Assembly (NCBI RefSeq): GCF_014647835.1
Contig: NZ_BMPY01000022.1
Location: 1-64,000 of the forward strand
From: Microbispora rosea subsp. aerata
Lineage (GTDB): Bacteria > Actinomycetota > Actinomycetes > Streptosporangiales > Streptosporangiaceae
Direction of reading: 5' to 3'
DNA: 64,000 bases
The notes beneath the pieces are model-generated. The model did not search any database. It had not been told where the DNA came from and saw only the letters and a list, made by a program, of their open reading frames with translations. A program made the translations under genes and the position numbers. Shown one piece after another: positions 27,467-37,129 of the stretch. How positions within the stretch are numbered: the stretch's first letter is position 1; each line of letters begins with the position of its first letter.

Positions 27467-30400
27467 ATGTCGAGGATCGACGGGCCGCTCAGCGACGCCC
27501 TGCTCGGGCTGGGACGCCACCTGCGCCGCGGCGAGGTGTCGCCGGACCTGCGTACGCTGCACCGGATCGGCGGGCGGCAGGGCGACGTGTTCTACCGCGA
27601 CCGGTGGAGCCACGACAAGGTGGTGCGCTCGACCCATGGGGTGAACTGCACCGGGTCGTGCTCGTGGAAGGTGTACGTCAAGGACGGCATCATCACCTGG
27701 GAGACCCAGCAGACCGACTACCCCAGCGCCGGAGACGACCGGCCCGGATACGAGCCGCGCGGCTGCCCGCGCGGCGCGGCCTTCTCCTGGTACACCTACT
27801 CGCCGACCCGGGTGCGCTACCCGTACGCGAGGGGCGTGCTGGTGGAGATGTACCGCGAGGCGAAGGCGCGGCTGGGCGACCCGGTGGCGGCCTGGGCGGA
27901 GATCACGACCGATCCGGTCAAGCGCCGCCGTTACCAGGAGGTGCGGGGCAGGGGCGGGCTCGTCCGGGTCTCCTGGGACGAGGCCGTCGAGATCGTCGCC
28001 GCCGCGCACGTGCACACCATCAAGGCGTACGGGCCCGACCGGATCGCGGGTTTCTCCCCGATCCCGGCCATGTCGATGGTCTCCCACGCCGTGGGCGCGC
28101 GGTTCGTCTCGCTGCTCGGCGGCACGATGCTGTCGTTCTACGACTGGTACGCCGACCTGCCGGTGGCCTCGCCCCAGGTGTTCGGCGACCAGACCGACGT
28201 GCCGGAGTCGGCGGACTGGTGGGACGCCTCCTACCTGATGCTGTGGGGGTCCAACGTCCCGGTCACCCGCACCCCCGACGCCCACTACATGGCCGAGGCC
28301 CGCTATCGCGGTCAGAAGGTCGTCGTCCTGGCCCCCGACTACAACGACGCGGCCAAGTTCGCCGACGAGTGGCTGTCCCCGCATCCCGGCACGGACGGCG
28401 CCCTGGCCATGGCCATGGGTCACGTGATCCTCAAGGAGTTCTTCGTCGAGCGGGAGACACCCCGCTTCCTCGACTATGTCAAGCGCTACACCGATCTGCC
28501 CTTCCTGGTGCGGCTGCGCGAGCACGACGGGGCGTACGTGCCGGACAAGTTCCTCACCTCGGCCGACCTCGGCGAGGAGGGCGAGGAGGCCGCCTTCAAG
28601 ACCGTGCTGCTCGACTCCCGCGACGGCGAGCCGGTGGTGCCCGGCGGCTCGCTCGGCTTCCGGTTCTCCGCCGAGGGCGAGGGCCGCTGGAACCTCGACC
28701 TCGGCGAGGTGGACCCGGTGCTCACCCTGCTGGGCCGGGGGGAGGCGGCCGAGGTGGCGCTGCCCAGGTTCGACGACCCCGGCGAGGGGGTGATGCGCCG
28801 CGGCGTGCCCGCCCGCCGCGTCGCGGGCCACCTGGTGACCACGGTCTTCGACCTGATGCTCGCGCAGTACGGCGTGGCCCGCGACGGGCTGCCGGGGGAG
28901 TGGCCGTCCGGTTACGACGACCCGGCGCGGCCGTACACCCCCGCCTGGCAGGAGGCGATCACCTCGGTGCCCGCGGACGCGGCGGCCCGCATCGCGCGGG
29001 AGTTCGCCCGCAACGCGGAGGAGTCCGGCGGCCGCTCGATGATCATCCTGGGGGCGGGGACCAACCACTGGTTCCACTCCGACACGATGTATCGGGCGTT
29101 CCTCGCGCTGGTCACGCTGACCGGCTGCCAGGGGGTCAACGGCGGCGGCTGGGCGCACTACGTCGGGCAGGAGAAGTGCCGCCCGGTCACGGGCTGGGCG
29201 CAGATGGCCTTCGGCCTGGACTGGTCCCGCCCGCCCCGGCAGATGATCGGCACGGCCTACTGGTATCTGCACACCGATCAGTGGCGCTACGACGAGCACA
29301 CCGCCGACGTGGCGGCCTCACCGCTCGACCGCGGCTTCGCCGGTCGCACCAGCGCCGACCTGCTCGCCCAGTCGGCCCGCCTGGGCTGGATGCCGTCCTA
29401 TCCCACCTTCGACCGCAACCCGCTCGACCTGGCCGACGAGGCCGAGCGCGCCGGCCGCGAGACCGGGGCGTACGTCGTGGAGCAGGTGCGCGCGGGCCGC
29501 CTCGGCTTCGCCTGCGAGGACCCCGACGCGCCGGAGAACTGGCCGCGGGTGCTCACGGTGTGGCGGGCCAACCTGCTCGGCTCCTCCGCGAAGGGCAACG
29601 AGTTCTTCCTGCGGCACCTGCTCGGCGCCTCCGGCGCGGTGCGCGCGGAGGAGAACGGCCCCGAGCGGCGGCCCGACGACGTGACCTGGCGGGACGAGGC
29701 GCCCCGGGGCAAGCTCGACCTGCTGCTGTCGCTGGACTTCCGGATGACCTCGACCACGCTGTTCTCCGACGTCGTGCTCCCCGCGGCCACCTGGTATGAG
29801 AAGCACGACCTGTCGTCCACCGACATGCACCCGTTCGTGCACGCGTTCACCCCGGCCATCGACCCGCCCTGGCAGACGCGCACCGACTTCGCCGCCTTCC
29901 ACGCCATCGCCCGGGCGTTCAGCACGCTGGCCCGCGACCACCTCGGCGTACGCCGCGACGTCGTCGCCGTGCCGCTGCTGCACGACACGCCGGACGAGAT
30001 GGCCAGCCCGCACGGGCGGGTGCGCGACTGGCGGGAGACGGGTGAGGAGCCGGTGCCGGGCCGTACGTTCCCCAAGATCGTGGTGGTCGAGCGGGACTAC
30101 GGCGCGATCGCCGACAAGCTGGCCGCGCTCGGCCCGCTCGCCGAGCGCCTCGGCGCCACGACCAAGGGCGTCACGTTCGACGTCGCGGCGGAGGTCGAAC
30201 GGCTCGGCAAGGTGAACGGGACGGTGCGCGGGGGAGCGGCCGACGGCCGGCCCTCCCTGGCGACCGACGTCGCGATGTGCGAGACGATCCTCGCGCTGTC
30301 CGGCACCACCAACGGCAGGCTGGCGGCCCAGGGGTTCGAGACCCTGGCCCGCCGCACCGGCACCGACCTGGGCGGCCTGGCCGACGAGCACCGGCGGATC

Positions 30401-31108
30401 ACCTTCGCCGACACGCAGTCGCGCCCGACACCGGTGATCACCTCGCCGGAGTGGTCGGGCAGCGAGACCGGGGGCCGCCGCTACTCCGCCTTCACCATCA
30501 ACGTCGAGCACCGCAAGCCCTGGCACACGCTCACCGGGCGCCAGCACTTCTACCTCGACCACGACTGGATGCAGCAGGCCGGCGAGGCGCTGCCCGTCTA
30601 CCGGCCGCCGCTCAACACCGCCGCCGTCGCCGCGGGGCCGGGCGGTGAGGAGGGCGTCGTGGTGCGTTACCTCACCCCGCACTCCAAGTGGTCGATCCAC
30701 TCGGAGTATCAAGACAACCTGCTGATGCTGACGCTGTCGCGGGGCGGCCCGACGATCTGGATGAGCCCGGCCGACGCCGCGCGGGCCGGGATCCGCGACA
30801 ACGACTGGGTCGAGGCGGTCAACCGCAACGGCGTGGTCGTCGCGCGGGCCGTCGTCTCCCACCGCATGCCCGCCGGGACCGTGTACATGTACCACGCCCA
30901 GGAGCGGGTGGTGGACGTGCCCAAGAGTGAGACCTCCGGCCGCCGCGGCGGGATCCACAACAGCCTCACCCGCCTGCTGATCAAACCCACCCATCTGATC
31001 GGCGGCTACGCCCAGCTCAGCTTCGCGTTCAACTATCTCGGGCCGACGGGCCACCAGCGCGACGAGGTCACGGTGATCCGCCGCCGCGCCCAGGAGGTGG
31101 ACTACTGA
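27467..31108 (+). CDS. narG: respiratory nitrate reductase alpha subunit NarG
   Basis: Catalytic subunit that reduces nitrate to nitrite at a molybdenum bis-MGD cofactor, on the cytoplasmic face of the membrane. The 1213-aa protein has the N-terminal FeS ligand region HGVNCTGSCSWKVYVKDGI, the Mo-site segment DWYADLPVASPQVFGDQTDV and the C-terminal molydopterin dinucleotide-binding region. Length is full (E. coli about 1247 aa). ATG at 27467 has GAGGGGACAAGG upstream and is preferred over an earlier in-frame start. The stop forms TGATG with the inserted element before narH. Confidence 0.97.
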   Translation: MSRIDGPLSDALLGLGRHLRRGEVSPDLRTLHRIGGRQGDVFYRDRWSHDKVVRSTHGVNCTGSCSWKVYVKDGIITWETQQTDYPSAGDDRPGYEPRGCPRGAAFSWYTYSPTRVRYPYARGVLVEMYREAKARLGDPVAAWAEITTDPVKRRRYQEVRGRGGLVRVSWDEAVEIVAAAHVHTIKAYGPDRIAGFSPIPAMSMVSHAVGARFVSLLGGTMLSFYDWYADLPVASPQVFGDQTDVPESADWWDASYLMLWGSNVPVTRTPDAHYMAEARYRGQKVVVLAPDYNDAAKFADEWLSPHPGTDGALAMAMGHVILKEFFVERETPRFLDYVKRYTDLPFLVRLREHDGAYVPDKFLTSADLGEEGEEAAFKTVLLDSRDGEPVVPGGSLGFRFSAEGEGRWNLDLGEVDPVLTLLGRGEAAEVALPRFDDPGEGVMRRGVPARRVAGHLVTTVFDLMLAQYGVARDGLPGEWPSGYDDPARPYTPAWQEAITSVPADAAARIAREFARNAEESGGRSMIILGAGTNHWFHSDTMYRAFLALVTLTGCQGVNGGGWAHYVGQEKCRPVTGWAQMAFGLDWSRPPRQMIGTAYWYLHTDQWRYDEHTADVAASPLDRGFAGRTSADLLAQSARLGWMPSYPTFDRNPLDLADEAERAGRETGAYVVEQVRAGRLGFACEDPDAPENWPRVLTVWRANLLGSSAKGNEFFLRHLLGASGAVRAEENGPERRPDDVTWRDEAPRGKLDLLLSLDFRMTSTTLFSDVVLPAATWYEKHDLSSTDMHPFVHAFTPAIDPPWQTRTDFAAFHAIARAFSTLARDHLGVRRDVVAVPLLHDTPDEMASPHGRVRDWRETGEEPVPGRTFPKIVVVERDYGAIADKLAALGPLAERLGATTKGVTFDVAAEVERLGKVNGTVRGGAADGRPSLATDVAMCETILALSGTTNGRLAAQGFETLARRTGTDLGGLADEHRRITFADTQSRPTPVITSPEWSGSETGGRRYSAFTINVEHRKPWHTLTGRQHFYLDHDWMQQAGEALPVYRPPLNTAAVAAGPGGEEGVVVRYLTPHSKWSIHSEYQDNLLMLTLSRGGPTIWMSPADAARAGIRDNDWVEAVNRNGVVVARAVVSHRMPAGTVYMYHAQERVVDVPKSETSGRRGGIHNSLTRLLIKPTHLIGGYAQLSFAFNYLGPTGHQRDEVTVIRRRAQEVDY

Positions 31109-31196
31109 TGCGCGAGCGAACCCGAGGCGGTGAGCGGAGTGGTCCGCGAGGTACGAGCGGCCCGCGTAGCGAGCGAGGAGTGGTGAGCGACTGATG
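31104..31196 (+). repeat. short inserted element between narG and narH
   Basis: ACTGATG occurs at 31104-31110 (narG stop) and again at 31190-31196 (narH start), an 86-bp period. The intervening sequence is purine-rich with repeated GCGAGCGA, GAGCGGAGTGG and GCGAGCGAGGAG words. It encodes a 28-residue frame (MRERTRGGERSG...) linked to both neighbours by TGATG. The simplest reading is insertion of a small dispersed intergenic repeat with a 7-bp target duplication, which happened to keep translational coupling. The tiny ORF is probably not a functional peptide. Confidence 0.55.
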
Positions 31197-32849
31197 ACAC
31201 GCGTGATGGCGCAGCTCGCGATGGTGATGAACCTCGACAAGTGCATCGGCTGCCACACCTGCTCGGTCACCTGCAAGCAGGCGTGGACCAACCGGACCGG
31301 CACCGAGTATGTCTGGTTCAACAACGTCGAGACCCGGCCCGGCCAGGGCTACCCCCGCACGTACGAGGACCAGGACAAGTGGAAGGGCGGCTGGGAGCTC
31401 AACCGGCGGGGCCGGCTCCGGCTCAAAGCCGGCGGGCGGCTGCGGAAGCTGCTGACGATCTTCGCCAACCCGCTCCTGCCGTCCATCGGCGACTACTACG
31501 AGCCCTGGACCTACGACTACGACCGGCTGTTCTCCGCGCCGGTCACCGGCGACACCCCGGTCGCCCGTCCCCGCTCGCTCATTACCGGCGAACCGATGAA
31601 GATCACGTGGAGCGCCAACTGGGACGACGACCTCGCCGGCGCGCCCGAGCTGGCCCCCGCCGACCCCGTGCTGCGCAAGGTGTCCGACCAGGTCAAGCTC
31701 GAGTTCGAGCGGGCCTTCATGTTCTACCTGCCGCGCATCTGCGAGCACTGCCTCAACCCGTCGTGCGTCGCCTCGTGCCCCTCCGGCGCCATGTACAAGC
31801 GCTCGGAGGACGGCATCGTGCTGGTCGACCAGGACCGCTGCCGGGGCTGGCGGATGTGCGTCACCGGCTGCCCGTACAAGAAGGTGTATTTCAACCACCG
31901 CACCGGCAAGGCCGAGAAGTGCACCTTCTGCTATCCGAGGGCCGAGGTCGGCATCCCGACCGTGTGCTCGGAGACCTGCGTCGGCCGGCTGCGCTACATC
32001 GGGCTGATCCTCTACGACGCCGACCGCGTCGCCGACGCCGCGTCCACCCCGGACGAGAAGGCCCTGTTCGAGGCGCAGAAGAGCGTCATGCTCGACCCCC
32101 GCGACCCCGAGGTGATCGCCGAAGCGCGGGCGTCCGGCATCCCCGAGGACTGGCTGGAGGCGGCCAGGAACTCCCCGGTCTACAAGCTGATCTTCGACTA
32201 CGGCGTGGCGCTGCCGTTGCATCCCGAATATCGGACCATGCCGATGGTCTGGTACATCCCGCCGCTGTCGCCCGTGGTCGACGTGCTGCGCGACACCGGT
32301 CACGACGGCGAGCGGGCCGGCAACCTGTTCGGCGCCATCGACGCGCTGCGCATCCCGATCGGCTATCTGGCCGAGCTGTTCTCCGCGGGCGACCCCGAGC
32401 CCGTACGCGCGGCGCTGCGCCGCCTGGCCGCCATGCGGTCGTACATGCGGGGGATCAACCTCGCGGGGGAGCGCGACGAGTCGATCCCCGCCTCGGTCGG
32501 CCTCGGGGGCGACCAGGTCGAGGAGATGTATCGGCTGCTGGCCGTCGCCCCGTACGACGAGCGGTACGTCATCCCCAAGGCGCACGCCGAGCAGGGCGCC
32601 CGGCTGGAGGAGCTCGCCACCGGCTGCAGCCTCGACTACGAGGGCGGCCCCGCCATGGGCGGCCCGTTCGGGGAGGCGTCGGGCCCGCCCGCGCCGGTCG
32701 CCGTGGAGAACTTCCACGAGCAGAAGGAACGGCAGGCCACCGGCGACCTGGGCCGGGCGGACGAGCTGCGCGGACGAGTCAACCTCCTCAACTGGGACGG
32801 CAAGGGCATCCCGGACGGGCTGTTCCCCAAGCGGAAGGACAAGTCGTGA
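31194..32849 (+). CDS. narH: nitrate reductase beta subunit NarH
   Basis: Iron-sulfur subunit that passes electrons from NarI to NarG. The 551-aa protein carries four cysteine clusters: CIGCHTCSVTCK, CEHCLNPSCVASCP, CRGWRMCVTGCP (Trp replaces one Cys, as in the [3Fe-4S] site of the family) and CTFCYPRAEVGIPTVCSETC. The ATG at 31194 overlaps the stop of the short insert ORF as TGATG. The stop overlaps the narJ start as GTGA. Length is somewhat more than E. coli NarH (512 aa), with an extended C-terminus, as usual in actinobacteria. Confidence 0.97.
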   Translation: MTRVMAQLAMVMNLDKCIGCHTCSVTCKQAWTNRTGTEYVWFNNVETRPGQGYPRTYEDQDKWKGGWELNRRGRLRLKAGGRLRKLLTIFANPLLPSIGDYYEPWTYDYDRLFSAPVTGDTPVARPRSLITGEPMKITWSANWDDDLAGAPELAPADPVLRKVSDQVKLEFERAFMFYLPRICEHCLNPSCVASCPSGAMYKRSEDGIVLVDQDRCRGWRMCVTGCPYKKVYFNHRTGKAEKCTFCYPRAEVGIPTVCSETCVGRLRYIGLILYDADRVADAASTPDEKALFEAQKSVMLDPRDPEVIAEARASGIPEDWLEAARNSPVYKLIFDYGVALPLHPEYRTMPMVWYIPPLSPVVDVLRDTGHDGERAGNLFGAIDALRIPIGYLAELFSAGDPEPVRAALRRLAAMRSYMRGINLAGERDESIPASVGLGGDQVEEMYRLLAVAPYDERYVIPKAHAEQGARLEELATGCSLDYEGGPAMGGPFGEASGPPAPVAVENFHEQKERQATGDLGRADELRGRVNLLNWDGKGIPDGLFPKRKDKS

Positions 32850-33475
32850 GCGATCGGGCGGTGCACCTGGCTGCCTCGGTGCTGCTGTCGTATCCGGACG
32901 AGCGGCTGGCCGGAGCGCTGCCGCTGCTGGAGGCCACGGTGGCGGAGCTGGAGCCGGGCGAGCCGGCCAGGCGGCTGGCCGCCTTCCTCGGCCACGTGGC
33001 CGTCACCCCGCCGGCCGAGCTGGCCGAGCACTACGTGGCGACGTTCGACCTCAAGCGCCGCTGCTGCCTCTATCTGACGTACTACACGTGCGGCGACACC
33101 CGGCGGCGCGGGATGGCCCTGCTGCGTTTCAAGCAGGCGTACCAGGCGGCGGGATTCGAGGTCGTCGGGGAGCTGCCCGACCACCTGGGCGTGGTGTGCG
33201 AGCTGTCCGGCCGGGGCGCCACCCACGTGGCGCTGCGGCTGCTGCGCGAGCACCGCGCCGGTCTCGAGACGCTGCTGCGCGCGCTGCGCGAGGAGGGCTC
33301 GCCGTACGCCGAAGTCGTGGCGGCGGTGCGGGCCACGCTGCCTCCGCCGACCGAGCGGGAGCGCCGGGCCGCGCTGCGGCTGGCGGAGGAGGGACCGCCG
33401 GTCGAGGAGGTCGGCCTGGAGCCGTACGGCCACGAGGCTTTCGTCCCGGTGCAGGCGCGTGGAGGGTCGTGGTGA
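32846..33475 (+). CDS. narJ: nitrate reductase assembly chaperone NarJ
   Basis: System-specific chaperone (delta subunit) needed to insert molybdenum cofactor into NarG before membrane docking; it is not part of the mature enzyme. The 209-aa all-helical protein contains VLLSYPDERL and YVATFDLKRRCCLYLTYYT, the NarJ/DMSO-chaperone core (Y-x-x-x-F-D at the start). GTG at 32846 overlaps the narH stop, and the stop overlaps the narI GTG. Length is in the usual range. Confidence 0.95.
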   Translation: MSDRAVHLAASVLLSYPDERLAGALPLLEATVAELEPGEPARRLAAFLGHVAVTPPAELAEHYVATFDLKRRCCLYLTYYTCGDTRRRGMALLRFKQAYQAAGFEVVGELPDHLGVVCELSGRGATHVALRLLREHRAGLETLLRALREEGSPYAEVVAAVRATLPPPTERERRAALRLAEEGPPVEEVGLEPYGHEAFVPVQARGGSW

Positions 33476-34206
33476 GCGCTCTCGACGTGACGCTGTGGGT
33501 GATCGCCCCCTACGTGGCCTTGACGGTCTTCATCCTGGGGCACGCCTGGCGGTACCGATACGACAAGTTCGGCTGGACGACCCGCTCGTCCCAACTGTAC
33601 GAGTCGCGGCTGCTGCGGATCGGCAGCCCGCTGTTCCACTTCGGCGTCCTTGCCGTCGCGCTCGGCCACGTGGGCGGTCTGGTGATACCCAAGACCTGGA
33701 CCGAGGCGGTGGGGGTGAGCGAGCACGCCTACCACCTGGCGGCGGTCGTGCTCGGCACGGTCGCGGGGGTCTGCACGGTCGCCGGCCTGGCGATCCTCAT
33801 CTACCGCCGCCGCACGGTCGGCCCGGTGTTCACCGCCACCACCCGCAACGACAAGCTGATGTACGCACTGCTCGCCCTGACGATCATGCTCGGGCTCGCC
33901 GCCACGGTCATGGCCAACATCGTCGGCGGCGGCTACGACTACCGCACCACCATCTCGCCCTGGTTCCGGTCGGTCTTCTACCTCCAGACGGAGGGGCAAC
34001 TCATGGCGACCGCGCCGATCCTGTTCAAGCTGCACGTGCTCAGCGCGATGGTCCTGTTCGCCGTCTGGCCGTTCACCCGGCTTGTGCACCTGCTGACCGC
34101 CCCCGTCGGATATCTGACCCGCCCGTACGTCGTGTATCGCAGCCGGGACGACCGCGCCGGATCGCGCCCGCCCCGCCGCGGCTGGGAGCCCGCGGGCCGC
34201 ACCTGA
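33472..34206 (+). CDS. narI: nitrate reductase gamma subunit NarI
   Basis: Membrane cytochrome b subunit that oxidises menaquinol and anchors NarGH. The 244-aa protein has five hydrophobic helices and conserved heme-ligand histidines in SPLFHFGVLAVALGHVGG, EHAYHLAAVV and KLHVLSAMVLFAVWPFTRLVH. GTG at 33472 overlaps the narJ stop. A basic cytoplasmic C-terminus follows the last helix. It is the end of the operon; a strong hairpin terminator lies 127 bases downstream. Confidence 0.96.
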   Translation: MSALDVTLWVIAPYVALTVFILGHAWRYRYDKFGWTTRSSQLYESRLLRIGSPLFHFGVLAVALGHVGGLVIPKTWTEAVGVSEHAYHLAAVVLGTVAGVCTVAGLAILIYRRRTVGPVFTATTRNDKLMYALLALTIMLGLAATVMANIVGGGYDYRTTISPWFRSVFYLQTEGQLMATAPILFKLHVLSAMVLFAVWPFTRLVHLLTAPVGYLTRPYVVYRSRDDRAGSRPPRRGWEPAGRT

Positions 34207-34333
34207 CCACCGGAACGACCACCGGCCGGGCCCGGGCCGCATCTCTTCCTCCTCGTGACGCCTCCCGCATCGCTCTTTTCGCCGCAGCACATCTGCGAGT
34301 GACCTGCGTCGACACGCCGACCCCGCGGGTGAT

Positions 34334-34371
34334 CCCGGTCCGGCACGGTGTCCGGACCGTGCCGGACCGGG
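34334..34371. terminator. bidirectional hairpin between narI and metE
   Basis: CCCGGTCCGGCACGGT and ACCGTGCCGGACCGGG form a perfect 16-bp stem around a 6-base loop (34350-34355). It sits between the convergent narI and metE genes, six bases from the metE stop codon. There is no clear T-tract, as is common for GC-rich actinobacterial terminators. Confidence 0.8.
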
Positions 34372-34377
34372 AGTGTG

Positions 34378-36699
34378 TCAGGCCGGCGGGCGGCCGGCCA
34401 CTTCGGCTCGGATCTCGTGGGCGGCCGCGACAAGGTTCTCCAGTGAACTGCGAACCTCGGGCCAGCCGCGGGTCTTCAGGCCGCAGTCGGGGTTGGCCCA
34501 CAACCGGGCGGCCGGGATGGCTTCCAGGCCCTTGCGCAGCAGGGACGCCAGCTCCTCGACCCCGGGTACGCGGGGGGAGTGGATGTCGTAGACACCAGGC
34601 CCGACCTCGCGCGGATACCCGGCCCCGGCCAGCTCATGGGCCACCTGCATGTGCGAGCGGGCGGCCTCCAGGCTGATCACGTCAGCGTCGAGGTCATCGA
34701 TCGCGTCGAGGATCTCACCGAACTCCGCATAGCACATATGGGTATGGATCTGCGTCTCCGGCCGTACTCCTGCCGTGGTCAGCCGGAACGCCTCAGTGGC
34801 CCAGCTCAGGTAGGCAGGCCGGTCGGCGGCGCGCAGCGGCAGCGTCTCGCGCAGGGCGGGCTCGTCCACCTGGATCACGGCGACGCCTGCCGCTTCCAGG
34901 TCGGCGACCTCGTCGCGCAGCGCCAGCGCCACCTGGCGGGCGGTGTCGCCGAGCGGCTGGTCGTCGCGGACGAACGACCACGCCAGCATGGTGACGGGGC
35001 CGGTGAGCATGCCCTTGACGGGCCGGCTGGTCTGCGACCGGGCGTACCGGGTCCAGCGCAGAGTCATCGGCTCGGGACGGGAGATGTCCCCGGCCAGGAT
35101 CGGCGGCCGGACATAACGCGTGCCGTAGGACTGCACCCAGCCGTGCCGGGTGGCGATGTACCCGTCGAGCCGCTCGGCGAAGTACTGGACCATGTCATTG
35201 CGCTCGGGCTCCCCGTGCACCAGCACATCCAGGCCCGCCTTCTCCTGGAAGGCGAGAACCTCGCGGATCTCGGCTGCGATCCGCTCGTCGTAGGCGTCCT
35301 GGCTGATGCGCCCGGCCAGCAGATCGGCGCGTGCCGCCCGCAGCTCAGCGGTCTGCGGGAAGGAGCCGATGGTCGTGGTCGGGACCAGCGGCAGCTCCAG
35401 CCTGGCTCGCTGCGCCCGAACCCGTTCGGCGTACGGCTGGGAGCGCCGGGTGTCCTGCGGTGTCACGGCCTCCGCGCGGGCGCGTACGGCCGGGTCTCGG
35501 GTGAGGGCGGAGGTCGCCCGGGACTCCAGCGCGGCCCGGTTGCCGGCGAGGTCGTCGGCGATGGCGCGGGTGCCCCGCGTCAGTCCTCGGGCGAGTGTGA
35601 CGATTTCCGCGGTCTTCTGCCGGGCGAAGGCGAGCCATGGGATGACCTCGGGGTCGATCTCGGTCTCGACGGCGACGTCCAGCGGGACGTGCAGCAGTGA
35701 GCAGGAGGCGGCGACGTCGACCTGCCCGGCCAGGCCGAGGAGGGTCGCCAGCGTGGCCAGCGACTTCTCCAGGTTGTTGATCCAGATGTTGCGGCCGTCC
35801 ACGACACCGGCCACCAGGCGCTTGCCGGGCACGCCGCCGACCTTGGCGAGGTCGTCCAGATTGGCCGAGGCGGGGCCGGTGAAGTCGAGCCCGAGCCCTT
35901 CGACCGGCGCGTGCGCCAGCACCGGCAGCGCGTCGCCGAGGCGGTCGAAGTAGCTGGCCACGAGGATCTTCGGCCGGTGGCGTAGCGAGCCGAGACGCCG
36001 GTAAGCGGCGGTGACCGCGTCCAGGACGGCCTCCGGCTGGTCCTGAACCAGCGCGGGCTCATCGAGCTGTACCCACTCGGCGCCCGCCGCGGTGAGCGCC
36101 GCGAGCACGTCGGCGTAGACGGGCAGTAGCCGATCGAGCAGCGTGAGGGGCTCGAACTCCGGATCGACACCGGGCGCGGGCTTGGCCAGCAGCAGATAGG
36201 TCACCGGTCCGACGAGCACCGGGCGCGCATTGTGCCCGAGCGTGAGGGCTTCCCGTAGCTCGCCGACGGGCTTGGCGGGGTCGGCGGCGAAGACGGTGTC
36301 AGGGCCCAGCTCCGGCACCAGGTAGTGGTAGTTGGTGTCGAACCATTTGGTCATCTCCAGCGGGGCGACGTCTCGGGTGCCGCGCGCCATGGCGAAGTAG
36401 CCGTCGAGCGGGTCCGCCACGACGGCGGCACGGTGGCGCTCGGGGATGGCGCCGACCATGACCGTGGTGTCCAGCATGTGGTCGTACAGCGAGAAGTCCC
36501 CGGAGGGAACCTCGCCGAGGCCCGCGTCCGTCAGTTGCCGCCAGTTGTCGCGGCGCAGCCTTTCGGCGGTCGCGCGCAGCTCGTCGGCGCTCACCCGGCC
36601 GGACCAGTAGCCTTCGACCGCTCTCTTCAGCTCGCGTTCGGGTCCCTGGCGTGGATAGCCGTACACGGTGGCGAGCGAGGTGGCGGGGGTGTCGGTCAC
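34378..36699 (-). CDS. metE: cobalamin-independent methionine synthase MetE
   Basis: Transfers methyl from methyltetrahydrofolate polyglutamate to homocysteine without B12. The 773-aa, two-barrel protein is full length. The C-terminal zinc site residues occur in IHTHMCYAEF, and ANPDCGLKTRGW supplies the final Cys. The catalytic region HGEPERNDMVQYFAERLDG and VIQVDEPALRE are typical. The N-terminal half has the diverged duplicate barrel with EWVQLDEPALVQD. ATG at 36699 follows the cobalamin riboswitch leader, so expression should fall when B12 is plentiful and MetH can work. Confidence 0.97.
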   Translation of the reverse strand: MTDTPATSLATVYGYPRQGPERELKRAVEGYWSGRVSADELRATAERLRRDNWRQLTDAGLGEVPSGDFSLYDHMLDTTVMVGAIPERHRAAVVADPLDGYFAMARGTRDVAPLEMTKWFDTNYHYLVPELGPDTVFAADPAKPVGELREALTLGHNARPVLVGPVTYLLLAKPAPGVDPEFEPLTLLDRLLPVYADVLAALTAAGAEWVQLDEPALVQDQPEAVLDAVTAAYRRLGSLRHRPKILVASYFDRLGDALPVLAHAPVEGLGLDFTGPASANLDDLAKVGGVPGKRLVAGVVDGRNIWINNLEKSLATLATLLGLAGQVDVAASCSLLHVPLDVAVETEIDPEVIPWLAFARQKTAEIVTLARGLTRGTRAIADDLAGNRAALESRATSALTRDPAVRARAEAVTPQDTRRSQPYAERVRAQRARLELPLVPTTTIGSFPQTAELRAARADLLAGRISQDAYDERIAAEIREVLAFQEKAGLDVLVHGEPERNDMVQYFAERLDGYIATRHGWVQSYGTRYVRPPILAGDISRPEPMTLRWTRYARSQTSRPVKGMLTGPVTMLAWSFVRDDQPLGDTARQVALALRDEVADLEAAGVAVIQVDEPALRETLPLRAADRPAYLSWATEAFRLTTAGVRPETQIHTHMCYAEFGEILDAIDDLDADVISLEAARSHMQVAHELAGAGYPREVGPGVYDIHSPRVPGVEELASLLRKGLEAIPAARLWANPDCGLKTRGWPEVRSSLENLVAAAHEIRAEVAGRPPA

Positions 36700-36837
36700 G
36701 GAACTCTCCTTCGCGAGTCACGGGAATCCTCGACGGTCCCCGGGAGCGAAGGCGTGACCGATGAGCACGCGCGGATGCGTCTGCCTGGTCCCGCCGGGCC
36801 CGCCCTCGAGGCCGTCGACGTCGCCGCACGTGGTCGC

Positions 36838-37003
36838 GTGCGGGCAGTGGCAGGTCTTCGGACTCGTGGGCGTCGTGCTCATTCCTACTGGCCGTCGCTT
36901 CCCAGACCTGCGGGTCCAGTGCGTGTGACGGCGGTCGTTCCCACTCACCGCTGCGGGGCAGTCCCGGAATCACACCGGGTTCCCTCTTACGACGCGCCTG
37001 CCT
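36838..37003 (-). promoter_or_regulatory. cobalamin riboswitch upstream of metE
   Basis: The minus strand contains the adenosylcobalamin riboswitch signatures in order: GGGAACCCGGTGTGATTCC, GGGACTGCCCCGCAGCGG, GGGAACGACCG, CTGGGAAGCGACGGCCAGTA, and the B12 box region GCCCACGAGTCCGAAGACCT followed by GCCACTGCC. It lies 138 bases upstream of metE. A stem CCGCACG/CGTGCGG just 3' of the box may be part of the expression platform. Limits are approximate. Confidence 0.95.
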
Positions 37004-37129
37004 GGCGGACAGGGCGAACCGACTGCGGCACCAAGCCTAAGCGTGATCCGGTCGCGGAGCCACCTCGGGGCCCAGCGGAAAGCCTCGATGCCGCCGACGG
37101 CCTCGATTCCGCGCTCCCCGGCGCCGATC

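Noticed and set aside
31108-31194. A functional 28-aa peptide between narG and narH
   Set aside because: The composition is repetitive Arg/Gly/Ser, the DNA has dispersed-repeat character with flanking direct repeats, and no such subunit is known in nitrate reductase.
29318-31324. 668-codon minus-strand frame opposite narG
   Set aside because: It is a mirror of narG codon bias with no recognisable domain; narG is unambiguous.
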